Source: Pegea sp. RAD2-039
Lineage: Eukaryota > Chordata > Thaliacea > Salpida > Salpidae
Direction of reading: 5' to 3'
Length of the DNA stretch: 64,000 nt
Assembly: GCA_034620365.1 (NCBI GenBank)
Contig: JAQGEQ010000329.1
Location: forward strand, 62,001-126,000
The notes below the pieces were generated by a model. The model was not told the origin of the DNA and searched no databases. It saw nothing but the letters and a program-made list of their open reading frames with translations. A program made the position numbers and the translations under genes. This document shows, piece by piece, positions 10,182 to 22,200 of the stretch (the stretch's first letter is position 1; every line of letters starts with the position of its first letter).

Positions 10182-10852
10182 TTGTATTCTGTAATTGAAA
10201 AATTGCAATTTATGATGGAAAATAAATCAGATGAAGATGATTTACCCCTGGACCCTCTATTTGCTCCCTTATATGACCATACATTAAAAAAGATGAAAGG
10301 TGCTACGAACAGGGAAATTTGGCATGAAATAAAAAAAGATCATGCAGCATATCTAAAAAAAATTGATACGAAAAAAACACCAGAAAATTATAACTTTTTT
10401 GTAGTAAATTATCAATCTCGTGTACGAAAACAACTCACTGAAACTGTTACGGATGAAAGTGTTTTTTTAATGATTTAAATCTTGCACTAGTTTCTGTACT
10501 AATGCCAAATGGGTCTAAAGAAGCGGCAACAACCAGCAAATCATCGACGGAAAAAACTGATGTTTTAAGCCAAACATCAAGTAAGCAGGTTGTAAATCAA
10601 CATTTACCTGAAAAGGTTGGTAGTAACAGACAAAAAATCGATGGTGAAAATAAGCGCAAAAGTAAAAGAGTTCAGAATAAATCTTCAAAAACAAACACTG
10701 GTGTTACAAAAGGAAAAAAGAAGTAAAATAGTTTTAGGGCCGAAAAAGTTCATTCTGAAAATGGAGAAAGCTTTTTTCAAAAATGTAAACGAAGTAGAAC
10801 CATTTATTGAAAGCTTATATGAAGATACTTTAAATTTATATATAGATAATTA
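10182..10852 (+). pseudogene. unknown basic/acidic protein, reading frame interrupted twice
   Basis: Three consecutive open segments read as one protein of about 220 residues if two short homopolymer runs are allowed to differ by one base: a T run near 10460 and an A run near 10720. The first part is acidic then helical (DEDDLPLDPLFAPLYDHTL, KKTPENYNFFVVNYQSRVRK). The middle is Ser/Thr/Lys-rich and disordered, and the last part is amphipathic (VLGPKKFILKMEKAFF, FIESLYEDTLNLY). I recognise no family. Either these are base-calling errors in a living intronless gene, or it is a recent pseudogene. Breaks that fall only in homopolymers favour sequencing error. Confidence 0.45.
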
Positions 10853-11067
10853 ATGAAGAATGGTTATATCTACAAACTTAGATTGGAAATATAGGTAAAT
10901 AGTGGTTACTGAAAAAAGTAACTATTTAAAATATACAATAAAGTGACCAGTTTGCCCTTTAAAAACTACTTAGGTGATTCCCCATGTTTTTAGGACAATA
11001 ATTTTATTTAAGATAATTTATAAAATCTGTTTAAAGTTTTCATTTTTATAAACTCCTGGATACTATT

Positions 11068-12184
11068 ATGGCAAATATCTTCAGAAATAAATTTTCAAAT
11101 TTATATCGATCTTCGGCACGTTATTCCATATACACTCAGCTACTAGCAGCTAAGGTATTCCAAGCTTATTACCAAAATAACTTCTATTTTATTTAAGAAC
11201 CAACATTTGGTTTTCATAAAAATATTGTATCTAAAATGTTGTAAATAATTTAGATTTTTCAAACCATAAATTTTTTACTATTTTAGCTCCATTATTGAAA
11301 TATTTCTGTTAAATATATTTAATTAATAATCAATATTGAGTTAGTTATTTTGTAAATATTTAAAGTAATTAGATATTGAGTTTTATAAAAATTGCTTATC
11401 CTTATTAACTCAAAGAAAATTTTCTACAAAAAGGAATATTATCAAAAACAATTTAATATTATCTTCAATTCAAATGAAGATCCTTATCTTCAATGATATA
11501 AAATAATTTTTAATAACATCAAATTGTTTTAGCTTACATTGTAATTGTTTATTTCCTTGATTAAACCTTACAAAAAACAATTAAGATAAATTTTCTAATA
11601 AGTGCATTAAATCTTTTTGTATATATCAATTTCAATATAAATTATAAATAAATTCATATTTCATAAAAGTACCTTAATCAAATTATCAAACCGCTGATGT
11701 ATTTTTTTATCATTTAGACAAATAGTTTTATGATCTAAAAATTTAAATAATTGATGTCATTTTGTTACTTGATTATTTAAATAACTAAAAAGTAAATTCA
11801 AATGTAAAAAAAAATTAAATTCCGAATTTTTTTAGAGACAAAATGTTCAATTAAGTTTAGAAGAACAAGAAAAGTATTTAATAGAATTAGAAGGGTGGAA
11901 AAAGGACGCAGATCACTTATGTAAAGAGTTTATCTTTAAAGATTTTAATGAAGCATTTGGTTTTATGACTAGAGTTGCTATTAAGGCAGAAAAAATGAAT
12001 CATCACCCTGAATGGTTTAACTGTTATAACAAGGTAAACAATTTTCTTTTCTTCATTTTAAACAGAATAATTTAGTTTTATTCTTAAACAGGTTAAGGTT
12101 GTTATGACAACCCATGATGCTGGTGGACTTACCAGCAAGGATTTCAAACTTGCAAATTTTATGAATGACATTTCTTCGACTTAA
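11068..12184 (+). CDS. PCBD2: pterin-4a-carbinolamine dehydratase, mitochondrial type
   Basis: Three exons (11068-11154, 11836-12033, 12092-12184), 125 aa. The body matches the PCBD/DCoH family closely: [20 protein letters not shown], the active-site stretch [14 protein letters not shown], and [17 protein letters not shown]. The enzyme dehydrates 4a-hydroxy-tetrahydropterin to recycle tetrahydrobiopterin cofactor after aromatic amino acid hydroxylation, and in vertebrates PCBD1 also acts as HNF1 dimerisation cofactor. Exon 1 encodes a 29-residue Arg/Ser/Tyr-rich leader with no acidic residue ([16 protein letters not shown]), typical of a mitochondrial targeting peptide, which favours PCBD2 over PCBD1. 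The 681-base first intron is AT-rich and lacks the CRE palindromes seen elsewhere. Confidence 0.92.
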
Positions 12185-12440
12185 ATTTCTTTAGCTGAAA
12201 TTATTATTAAAAGATTACAACAATAAACTATTTTTTTTCAACATATTTTTTCAGTGACTCAAAAACATTCAAAACTTTAATTTTTACTATTTTTTAAACA
12301 TTTGTAAGAAAAATTAAAAAATTTTCATATTTATTAAAAATTTCTGTAAATATCTTTTCTTTTTTGTAAATCTTTTCTGAGTTGTTAATTAGTAAGTTTT
12401 ATTTATCATAAATACTTAGAATCATTATGCGAGTAAAATC

Positions 12441-12480
12441 CCCACAAACACTAAACTTTTCCAATTTGCCGCATATATAA
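12441..12480 (+). promoter_or_regulatory. U6 snRNA promoter: PSE and TATA box
   Basis: A block CCCACAAACACTAAACT starts about 63 bases before the U6 start and is nearly identical to the block upstream of U2. ATATATAA lies around -30 to -24. A proximal sequence element plus TATA box at these spacings is the usual layout of an RNA polymerase III snRNA promoter. Confidence 0.8.
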
Positions 12481-12503
12481 TCAAACTCGTACTCACGTTC
12501 ATT

Positions 12504-12520
12504 GTACTTGCTTCGGCAGT

Positions 12521-12560
<40 letters not shown>

Positions 12561-12609
12561 GGCCCCTGCGCAAGGATGACACGCAAAATCGTGAAGCGTT
12601 CCTCATTTT
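12504..12609 (+). ncRNA. U6: U6 spliceosomal snRNA
   Basis: The sequence is close to animal U6 over its whole length, with the ACAGAGA box (from 12543), the AGC triad region and the CGTGAAGCGTTCC segment near the end, followed by a T run. The 5' stem-loop begins GTACTTGC and closes GCAGTAC where vertebrates have GTGCTTGC and GCAGCAC. This is a paired, compensatory change that keeps the stem, so the copy looks functional. The T terminator is short (four T). Confidence 0.97.
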
Positions 12610-14526
12610 ATTGCTTTTTTATAAATCTTAAAGCAACAGATCTTTCAGAATCCATCCTTCATCCAACTTACGAAAATATCCGAGCCAACAAAGCCTTTGC
12701 TCTTTTAGCATTCTGTACTTTGTTTTTAAGCTAACAAAAATAAATCTTACTGCGCAGCAAATTACTCGATATAAATTTAATAATTGCTTCATAATTTTAT
12801 AATAAAGGAAATAAAATAGTTTTCACGGATATTATTTATCTGTATTTAACAAAGTTCTTTTCTAATCAATAGATTTACTTCTTTAAGATTGAAACAGATT
12901 TTATCGAAATCATTGCTTGACTGAAAACTAAATAGATCTTATGATTTTAAAACAAAATATATATTTTCATAGATTGAAACGCCAGACAGAACCAGTAAAA
13001 ATACTTGGTTGAGAATCGAATCTAAAAAATCCTATTTTTCTATATTGCATTTGTCGGTGGATGGTGCTCAGAAATTACAAATCAATTTGATAGATAACTA
13101 TTTGATGAAAAAGTTACAAAACTAAAATTCCTGCTTCCAGCTACTTTTTGAAAAACGTTGATATATTTATTACACAATTTTCAAGCACGACTTCTTAAAC
13201 CACGTTCTTTGCTATCTTTTAACAAAACAAAATTCTATAAGCAAAGTGAACTACTAAATACTTACAGAAGCTTAATCTGTTAATAACTATTTTTCATAAA
13301 ACTAATTACAGAAAACTTACTTGTAACAAATAACAATAAAAGCTGAAATTTAGTTTATATTTACAGTTTTTTTTATCAACAAGTCTTTTTTAAATGATTT
13401 GATCCTAATCATTTCTTTCATCGAAATGAAGTATTATAAATGCTGAAGTCTTTCTTAACTACTTTATGATAAAATATTTCCATTCATACCTAATTATTAA
13501 CACAAATAGTCACTGATTGAATCGTAAAATGTTTTTTTTTATATGTTTTATGATTCAAAACATTTATTGTTAAACTATTTTTATTAAAATTTAGTCATGA
13601 TTACAAAAATCAGATCAAGAAAAAAATCTTTACAAAACTTAAATGAATTTTGAAATTTATTATTTCTAAAAATGTTAGTTGTTAAAATATTTGATTGAAT
13701 TATCAATTTAAACAAAAGCTAAAAAAGTTCATAAGAAATCTAAATAAGAGTAACTAAACAATAAAAATTTCACCATGACCGTTTCTCGGTCAAAGTAGGC
13801 TATTTATTTATTTATTTATTCAGTACAATAAATGCGAAGAAAGGTGTCCCCCGCCAACGCACATTATCAAATTATTATTATTAATAAAAGTAACTATAAC
13901 CAAATTATAAAGTAATTAAACTATAAGTAATAATATCTGATTTTAGTACCGAATACATGATTATAAATATTTTATTTTTTTGTTTTCTAATAATTTTTTC
14001 ATTTATTTAATAATTTGTATACTGTTAATCATTAATTGTAAATTCAGTTTAAGTCGATTATTCTACAAATTCAGATATTTTTCAAACAATTTTTACACAA
14101 ATTAAAATAAAAAAACAAAAAGTTAAGTCGAATCAGTGGTAAATTGAAAATAAATAATTATTTTAAGTTTATATGCTAAGCATGAATGTTACAAAAGTTT
14201 TAACGTATTTAAAAATAATTCCAGATAAGTAAAAGAACAAAATAATATTTAAATAATTTTGAATAAAATAATTAATTTTATTCGGATTTTTTCAAAAAAT
14301 GTTTTATAGTTTACATAAATAAAACTCTTATAAATACTTTTATTGTACTATCATAAAGCGGTATGAAAATATTGGAATAAACAATTTGTAATTTATTACT
14401 GAACATTCAAAAGTAATAATCTAAAAAATATTAAATGAATTATTTAAAATTAATTTGAATAAAATTGGTAAGTAAGAAAACTTTATAGAAGAATTTAATT
14501 TCAAATTCTCACATGCTGTTTTACTC
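12610..14526. other. AT-rich intergenic region between U6 and U2
   Basis: No coding signal. It contains one LINE tail (13801-13868, listed separately). The remainder is unstructured A/T-rich sequence. Confidence 0.6.
13801..13868 (-). mobile_element. LINE 3'-end fragment (tail only)
   Basis: Read on the - strand this is about 65 bases of the same 3' end found at 26936-27013, 29752-29826 and 39487-39560, ending in ATTTATTGT and a run of AATA/TAAA units. The rest of the element is absent, as expected for extreme 5' truncation. Confidence 0.8.
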
Positions 14527-14562
14527 ACCCACAAACCCTAAACTATTTAACATTTATATATA
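14527..14562 (+). promoter_or_regulatory. U2 snRNA promoter: shared PSE and TATA-like box
   Basis: ACCCACAAACCCTAAACT (from 14527, about -59) matches the U6 element with one or two changes. TTTATATATA follows at about -34 to -25. Vertebrate U2 promoters have a PSE but no TATA box, so the TATA-like string here is notable, though it may be chance in AT-rich DNA. Confidence 0.7.
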
Positions 14563-14585
14563 CTCGCAGAATGTCTCCAGATGTT

Positions 14586-14774
14586 ATCGCTTCTCGGCTC
14601 TTTGAGCTAAGATCAAGTGTAGTATCTGTTCTTCTCAGTTTCAAACCTGAGAGGTAGGCCACTGGCCTACTCCAATGTTTGACTGAGTTTTTGGAATGGG
14701 ATCAGCACGGAGAGCTTGCTCACCTCTGATCATGGGTCGGCCCGGTATTGCAGTACCTCCGGGAACGGCCCACC
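14586..14774 (+). ncRNA. U2: U2 spliceosomal snRNA
   Basis: Begins ATCGCTTCTCGG and carries the invariant GTGTAGTATCTGTTC branch-point pairing region, an Sm-like GTTTTTGGA site, and a GC-rich 3' hairpin containing GGTATTGCAGTACC. Stem I reads GGCTCTTTGAGCT where mammals have GGCCTTTTGGCT, again a compensatory pair. The middle is diverged. The 3' end is placed by comparison with mammalian U2 and could be off by a few bases. Confidence 0.96.
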
Positions 14775-16263
14775 ACACCTCCCATTGGGGGGTGACCTAA
14801 TTCAATAAAAATTTGCAAAGTTATAATGATTATCTTTCTTCGTCATTGTATATTGATCTGTATAACTGAGATTTATCATCTTTCAATCTTCGATTAATGA
14901 CTTTTTTGTAGAATAATTTGATAAAAAAGTTTTTGAAACACTTAAGAAAGGGTAATGGAACTTAGAAACCAGTCAGGTAACATTTAAAGACGCTTTGAAG
15001 TCAATAAAGAACTAAACTTTATTTTCACACTTTATAACCAACAGAATTTTAGCTCATTTGAAAATTATATTTCAGTTCTATTCAAAACTTGATAAATAAC
15101 TTCTGAATTTTTTTCTTAGATATTTAAAAGTCTAAATTCAACTTTTTTATATATTTAATTGCCTTTTTGAACTTAACCGAACTTATTTTGCCATAAGCAT
15201 TAAAATTTATCGATGTTCCAGTTGACTGATTTCTACCGGTAGCTCACTGACACGTGACTTTTCACAAAATAAAGAAATATTTATAAAATTATTGAAAACT
15301 AATTGATGTTAACTTCTATTATTAATAACAATTATTTAAGAAGCTAAATATTATCTAATAAAATAGATTTATCTCAAAACTTGTTAAATTTAATTACTTT
15401 AATTTTATGATTTTTAATAAAGCATTTTTAGAAGATTTAACTTTCTTAGAAACGCCATGGCTGTCGACAGACTATTGGGTCTATGGACAGCTTGGCTGGC
15501 ATTAATAGTTTAATTATTAATATAAGAAAAAATAGAGCAAATAAAAAAGAACTCTCGAAATAGCTTCAATAAAAAACCAATGGAAGCATTCGCCTTTGAA
15601 AAAAAGAAACAAAATAATGAAACTAAATGTTTGTTATCAACTAACCTCAAACTCATTCCTAATATTTCTTAGACTTTACAAAACAACCTTCAATATGCCA
15701 TCCCTATCTGAGCCTCCTCTAAATGACATTTACGTATGCCGTAGAATAATCTTCTACTATAGCTTTTTAATTTATTACAATTTCAAATCTGTTATTACTT
15801 TTTAAGTTTAATATTTGATAAGTAGAAATTGTTAATTTTCTAAATATATTTTGATGAAATAGATAATTTAATCTTCTTTTTTTAAAGTTTCTTTGAAAGT
15901 AACAACCCAAAAGCAACTAACTGTTAAAACATTTTGAATATTAGAAAAATTGATATTTGAATAAACTGATATTTAATAGTTGTAAATAAGAAAATGAATT
16001 TGATGTTCGACTTTGCTGAATAATTTCAACTTTTAAATTTTAAATGAAGTTTTTGAATGAAATGAATTTTAATGATTTAATCGAAACTATTAAATAAATG
16101 AAAGTTTAAAAGAAATAGAAAATTATTTGATGTGAAGGTCACCAAAACTCAATAAATGGCAGAGAGGAATAGAAGTTGTTTCTGAATATAAGATAGAATT
16201 GTTCACCAAATGCACTAATCACTCTAAAAGCAAAAATAATTGTCAAAATCAACCAAATAATTC
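14775..16263. other. AT-rich intergenic region
   Basis: No gene recognised. Short open frames (for example 15596-15805) are hydrophobic or Lys/Asn-rich and lack motifs. A less AT-rich patch near 15450-15510 has no coding continuation. The 3' UTR of coronin-7 probably occupies the right end. Confidence 0.5.
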
Positions 16264-19200
16264 CTAATCTCGTATAATCACCCATTCGTCTTCATCAACA
16301 CCTTCCATATCATCCTGTTCCAGCTTCTTATCCAAATTTAGTTTAGCAGACATCGCAGCAACTAACTGTAAGAAATAAAAATCGATGATGACCTCACGAC
16401 ATCTTCTGCTAACCTCTTCACGACGTTGTTCATCAGTTTTATAAGTGTCTGCATTGTACGAATCATATTTCCGTTCTTTTGGGGCCTCCTTAGGAGCTTG
16501 ACTCACTAAAAAATTATCAAATATTTATTTGTAACTTTTCAACTATTTCTAACTTACATGGTTTCATGTCACGTGGTTGTAGGCTGGTTCGAACCATTTG
16601 TTTGTTACAACCAGCAAACCACTCTTCTGCAGTCATAGAAGGCTGATCTACTTTCTTAGTTTCTGGAAAGAGGTCATCTTGAAAGTATTCCATCTTCAAA
16701 AAAGAATTAAAAAAAGAAATGACTCCACCGGGGTTCGAACCTTGACTCTTGGAACCACGAATGAAATCGGTTCAAGTGAATTCTTGCTAAGTTTCCAAGC
16801 TCTTGCGAATTCGACTTTTGTGACGTCACAGCTAGTCTTAGGGAGGAAACAGAAAGATTGATAAGCAAGATCAGATCTGAATGACGTCAACGGAGTGATG
16901 TAAGGATCTTGAAAAGAGACTTCAAAAGAAATGAGAGAATGATCTCCCTGTTGAAGAAAAAGATGAAAATCTATGTTAAGAGGGAAGAGGAAATACCTTA
17001 GCGGAGAGGAAGATCACATTTGTGTCTTCATCATAATGAGGAATCAACAGAGCCACCCCGTGATCAACTTCTGTCAAATCTTTAATTTCTTCACCGCTAG
17101 AAGACAGTAGAGAGATACAACGAGCTCCATTTCTGATGAAGAGCAAGACACAAAAGTTTAAGACACAGATGAAGATGAAGAAGATGAAGAACAAACTTGT
17201 TAATGTAAGATGCAAAAATGAATTGATCTTGAATCACCCAGATTAATCTCGCGCTCTTGCATCCTCCAGGAAGAGTCCCAACCTACAAGATGTAGTGATT
17301 AAAAGATGAAAATCAGCATCCAATCATCACCTTAATTAGATCCGGCTTCCTAGGATCAAATTTGAAGATATTTCCTCCTTTTGTAACCACAGCAACATCC
17401 GAACCTCCAAGACTCCAACAAGAATGAAGAATCTCAGCTCCCACATCGATCTCTGCTACCTGTAGATGAGATCATCAGTCGAATCATCACGAGTTGATGA
17501 CGTCACCTGTGTAGATGTCTTTGTGTTCCAAACAACAAATCGCGAATCGAAACCAGAAGTTGCAATGACGTCACAAGCAAGAGGATGCCACATAATAGAT
17601 GAGACGCGAGAATTATGACCTAATATGCAAATTAGTCACATACTACCGCCAAGCTGATGACGTCACCTTCTAATACAAAAGACGCGTCCACTAATGAATT
17701 GGTTAGACCATTTACAGGAATGGTCCACAACTTAATGACCCCGGTATCTAGACCAACCGCTAATTGCTGGTCATTAAATGGATTCCAGCTAAAATCGACG
17801 ACCACAGCTTTATTTTCGACCGTGGACAGCTGCACAGGTTGGCGCCCAGTCCTAGAAAGCTGCAAGACCAGAAATGAAAAACTTCAAATTATTCTTGTCC
17901 AGGGCAGTACCTCAACAACTGCAAGGTGACCACCAGCTGTGGACAGTGGAAATGCGGCCCGCTTCAAGTTGATGGATAGTCCATTATTACTGCCCAATGA
18001 TGTGGTTTGTAAGTTAGTGATATTGGTCAGATGGGTGGACAAATGGTCAACATTTGCTGTCCAATGCCGAAATTTTGAGGTTTTTGCCACTAAAATGAGA
18101 TGACGTAATCAGTGAAGTATGACGTCATATTAATGACGTCATCAAAGTATTTACCGATAAAAGTTTTATTCTTAGGTTTGAATAATTCAACTTTAATATC
18201 TACTGGATTGTTATTTTCAGGGAGCTCCTTTTTCTGATCTTCATCTTTAAAAATCTGATCTTCATCTTTCTTTTCTTCAAAGATCTTTTCTTCTGTTTTT
18301 ATCTTCTCAGGAACATCTTTTGGTTTTCTTTTGTTAGGATCAAGTGAAGCCATCTTGAGCTAGCATTTACATCAAATTAATAGCAATTTTGTAAATCTTA
18401 TCTTACAAGAGTATTTTGGCCTTCCAACCACTTTCCAGCCGATAAAACCACCTCATCACTTGCTGTGTATGGAAACAGGTCCGGCTGAAATTCGTGATAA
18501 ATCTAAAAAAACAATAAAATTCGAGCAACACAGTTTAGTTGATACAAGTTGAGATAAATGTAAACAATAAAATATAAAAATGTGAAACTAAAATGGATTT
18601 TCGCCAAATATATTTGTCAAATATTTGTTTTAAAAACTTCTTGAAAAAATTTAATTGAATTTTGAAAATATTTTATCAAATAAAAGTGAAATTGAAGCAA
18701 AGTAAATTGATTTGAACAAAATCGAAAAAAGAACTAAAAATTTGTAACGAATGTTTACTTGCTGTCATCATACTAGTATATAACTTGATTTAAAGTTCTG
18801 TTTACTTCACAAATATATCTTTTGATGATAAAGATAAGTCTAGTCACGATTGAATTAATATTTACAAATGAGTTAGAGATCTTTTAACTTATTCTACCAA
18901 TCAAAAGCAAGCGTAATCCGTCACACTTGACTACACAAGTGACGTCACTTACGCGGCGTGGTACTTGAATACTGATTGGTTGAATTTGTGTCTTGCTCAG
19001 TTGATAAAGACGATCAACTTCACACTGAATCACATCTAGAATCCACTTAGGAGCAAGACACAATCCTTTCGTTTGTTGCTCCATCATTAAAGAGTTCCCT
19101 GAAAAAGTCAGATGAGAATTTGTAAAGATCTTAGATGAAGATCACCTTCAGTGATGACTTCTGCAGAATCTTTAAATTCCAAGATCGATAAAGATGAATC

Positions 19201-22200
19201 TCCCTGAAATATCAAAATTTTAACTCTCAAAAAATCGAAAAATATATTTTTTTACTTTTCCTCCAACGAAAAGAAGATTTGTGTCTTGGTCGAAAAACGT
19301 CATCAAGATTCTGCAAAACAAAGTTGCTGACGTCATGAACTTGCAGAAAAATAATCCCAATTTATAAGAACTGTGGGAAAAGCAGTTGAAAGGGCTCCCA
19401 CCCGGTTGCTACGGAAACATTGCAAGTTGACAGCGAGGAAGTCATTGATGATCGCATGCGTGTGACGTCACAGTAGTGATGACGTAAACTACTATATATA
19501 TATATGAGAAATCAAGAAGGTCTTCTCACGATCGTAAATATCTCCAGAGACCTACCTGTATCAATAAGATTCGTAATGACGTCATCCTTGCTGTCAAGTG
19601 CAACCTCAAGCAATGATGACGTCACAAGCGACTTGCTGCAGTTATACGCGGCATGAGTCGAATTAAATCAAATTTAGACTCAGCAGTAAGTTTCTCAGAG
19701 TATTGGTTGCCATGGTGATGGTGAAATACAAATTGTGTGATTGGTGCATTAAAAAGCGCGCGAAAAGTTACCAAAATTGTCATCAAACATCAAGCATAAG
19801 GTAGTAATTTTATCACGTGAGTTTAATGACGTCATCAGTTAATGAAGTGACGCAGTAGACGGTAAGGTGGTCACGTGGTCAGAACCCAAATATTTGATTA
19901 TGGTAAATATTTGAAAGTCATGATTTAGCAAACTTGCAGCTGAACAAAATGGACTTTTCAATTTGTGGCGTTAATTTTAAAGTCGAATTTATAATCTTAA
20001 AATCTGAGAAATTTAATCGGATATTTTAATGAGATTACTGATCTTCATCAACCAGTGTGAGGATAATATCGAAAATTTTCCATTAATTGAATTTAGTCAA
20101 TTGTAAATTGAATCTTTTTCTAATAGAGCAATTTGATAAAAAGTTTCAAATTTCATTTAATTCAGAAAAATATTTATTTCTCAGCATCACGTAGAACTTC
20201 ACACAGTATCTGGTTTCAATAAAACCTTTTAAAGTCGACTTAAACACTAGATTAATTTCTATTCTCGATGTACGAGGTAGGTGTTGGAAAGATCAGTTTT
20301 CACCTAAAAATAATTTCAACAACTCAACGACCAATCACATTCAAGTATTTCACTGATTTTCAAACTTTTCTTTTCCAGTTTATAAAAAGCGAAATCAGTG
20401 ATGCGTGACGAAGCTGTGAAGAAACCGACGAAAAACCCTTATCTTGCAACCGACTCAAATATCACTCTTTCTTGTCTAGTGCCGGAAACTTGATAGCTTG
20501 CTTTCAACAGCCACCTGTTTACGACCAAACTCAAGGTTCTGGTCACCCAACCACTGGTTCAGTCTGCCAAGCTTGCTTCAGCATAAAATTGATCAAATTT
20601 TCTGTCACCAATGAATTTCCATGCTTTCTACACTCGAAACGATGACGTCACTGAAACTGTTGACGTATTTTCGATTGTCGCTATTGAAAACGAACGATAG
20701 AAATTTGCTAGTAGACTCGTTGCCTACAGCGGTTTCCATGTGCACTCAAGCGTGGCACTCTATCAACGTGCTCAGTGAGGCGTGAAGCCGAAAACGTTGT
20801 GCTCAGTCTCGATAGCAAAGAAGCTAAACGATTCAGGCAAGCTCTTTTCAGGGTTATGACGTCACTGAGAGCCTCGAGCTTTCTTCTTTTTTTCTTCATC
20901 GCCAAAGTAAATCAACTGCAAGAAGATAAGGATTTTTTTTGCCTAAATTTTCAAGTGAATTTATTGAAAGAGCAAAGAGAAGTGAAACTTGAGACAGAAG
21001 AACTTTTTAGTAATGGGTTTACTTTTACTTGTTGTTTTTTATTTGTTTTTTTTTAGAGATTTAAATTCAATTTTTGTTGATTTAATCTCAGGAATTTTTT
21101 CTGCAGATTTTTTAAGAAGAAAATTTGAATTTTTTTATTAAATTGTCAAAAATGATTTTTTATTTACGATTGAAGATAAAAAATCAATCAGAGATTTCTA
21201 TGATTCGTCGGCGGGATTCAGTGACTCGAAAGCCGGTCAAACTCATTAGAATCTTTCTAGTGATGGCATTTACAATCATATTAGGATTAGGATGTCCAAA
21301 TAACTGCGAGTCTTGTGATCAATCTCAGCTCTTCTGTGATGAAAAGGGACACATTATCTTCCCATCTAATATTCCAACAACTGTTTATCTTATCACACTC
21401 AACAACAACAATATGACTTCAATTCCCGATTCAGCTCTTTTCAAACATAAAAACGTAAGCAATTACTTTTGTTCACTCAATGACGTCATAACTTCTCGTC
21501 ACTAGCATCTGAAGACTCTCTACCTGAAGAGAAATCGATTAAACAGCAGATCTTTGGGACACAGTGGGCTACATCAACTATCGAATCTTGAAACTTTAAT
21601 GTTAGATCACAACCGATTTGAAAGCATCAGGCGACAACTTTTTGCAGGTTAGCAACCAACTGGTTGCCTAGTAACCATTTGATGACGTCATCACATGTAG
21701 GTATGAATCAATTGAAGTTGTTATCGATGACTTTCAATTACATCTCGTTGATTGATCGCGATGCTTTCGCGGAAATGAGTCAACTAGTGGAGATCAAGTT
21801 AACTGGGAATCGGTTAATCAATGTTCCTCAACTGGATCAGATATCTTCACTTCAAAGACTTTATTTAGATAGTAACAACATCAGTAAGATCAAATACAGT
21901 TTCCGTAATCTTCATGCGCTCATTGGTATGACGGTAAGTTGATGACGTCACTGATGACGTCATTTGAAGATCATATGTCTTCAGCTAGCAGATAATGAGC
22001 TGGAAGAGATCCCAGAAGACTCTTTCGGAAGAACAGATCATCTTTCCAAGTTTAACATCAGTGGAAATAAACTGAGTGATGCTCCTCCAATTATCAGGTC
22101 AGTCTCGCGCTGATGACGTCATTAATTACGTCCTTGAAATGTTTATAGAAATTTGACGGAGTTAATAAGCTTGGATATGTCCCGAAATCCGATCACTGAT

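Noticed and set aside
16725-16765. tRNA-like T-arm with a GGTTCGAACC box B
   Set aside because: It overlaps the CORO7 exon 19 donor, the stem has mismatches on both strands, and no D-arm, anticodon arm or acceptor stem can be fitted around it.
20708-21056. Open frames on both strands upstream of vasorin
   Set aside because: They show no known motif, cannot be joined to vasorin exons by a clear splice pair, and contain a CRE copy in a region that is probably promoter or 5' UTR.
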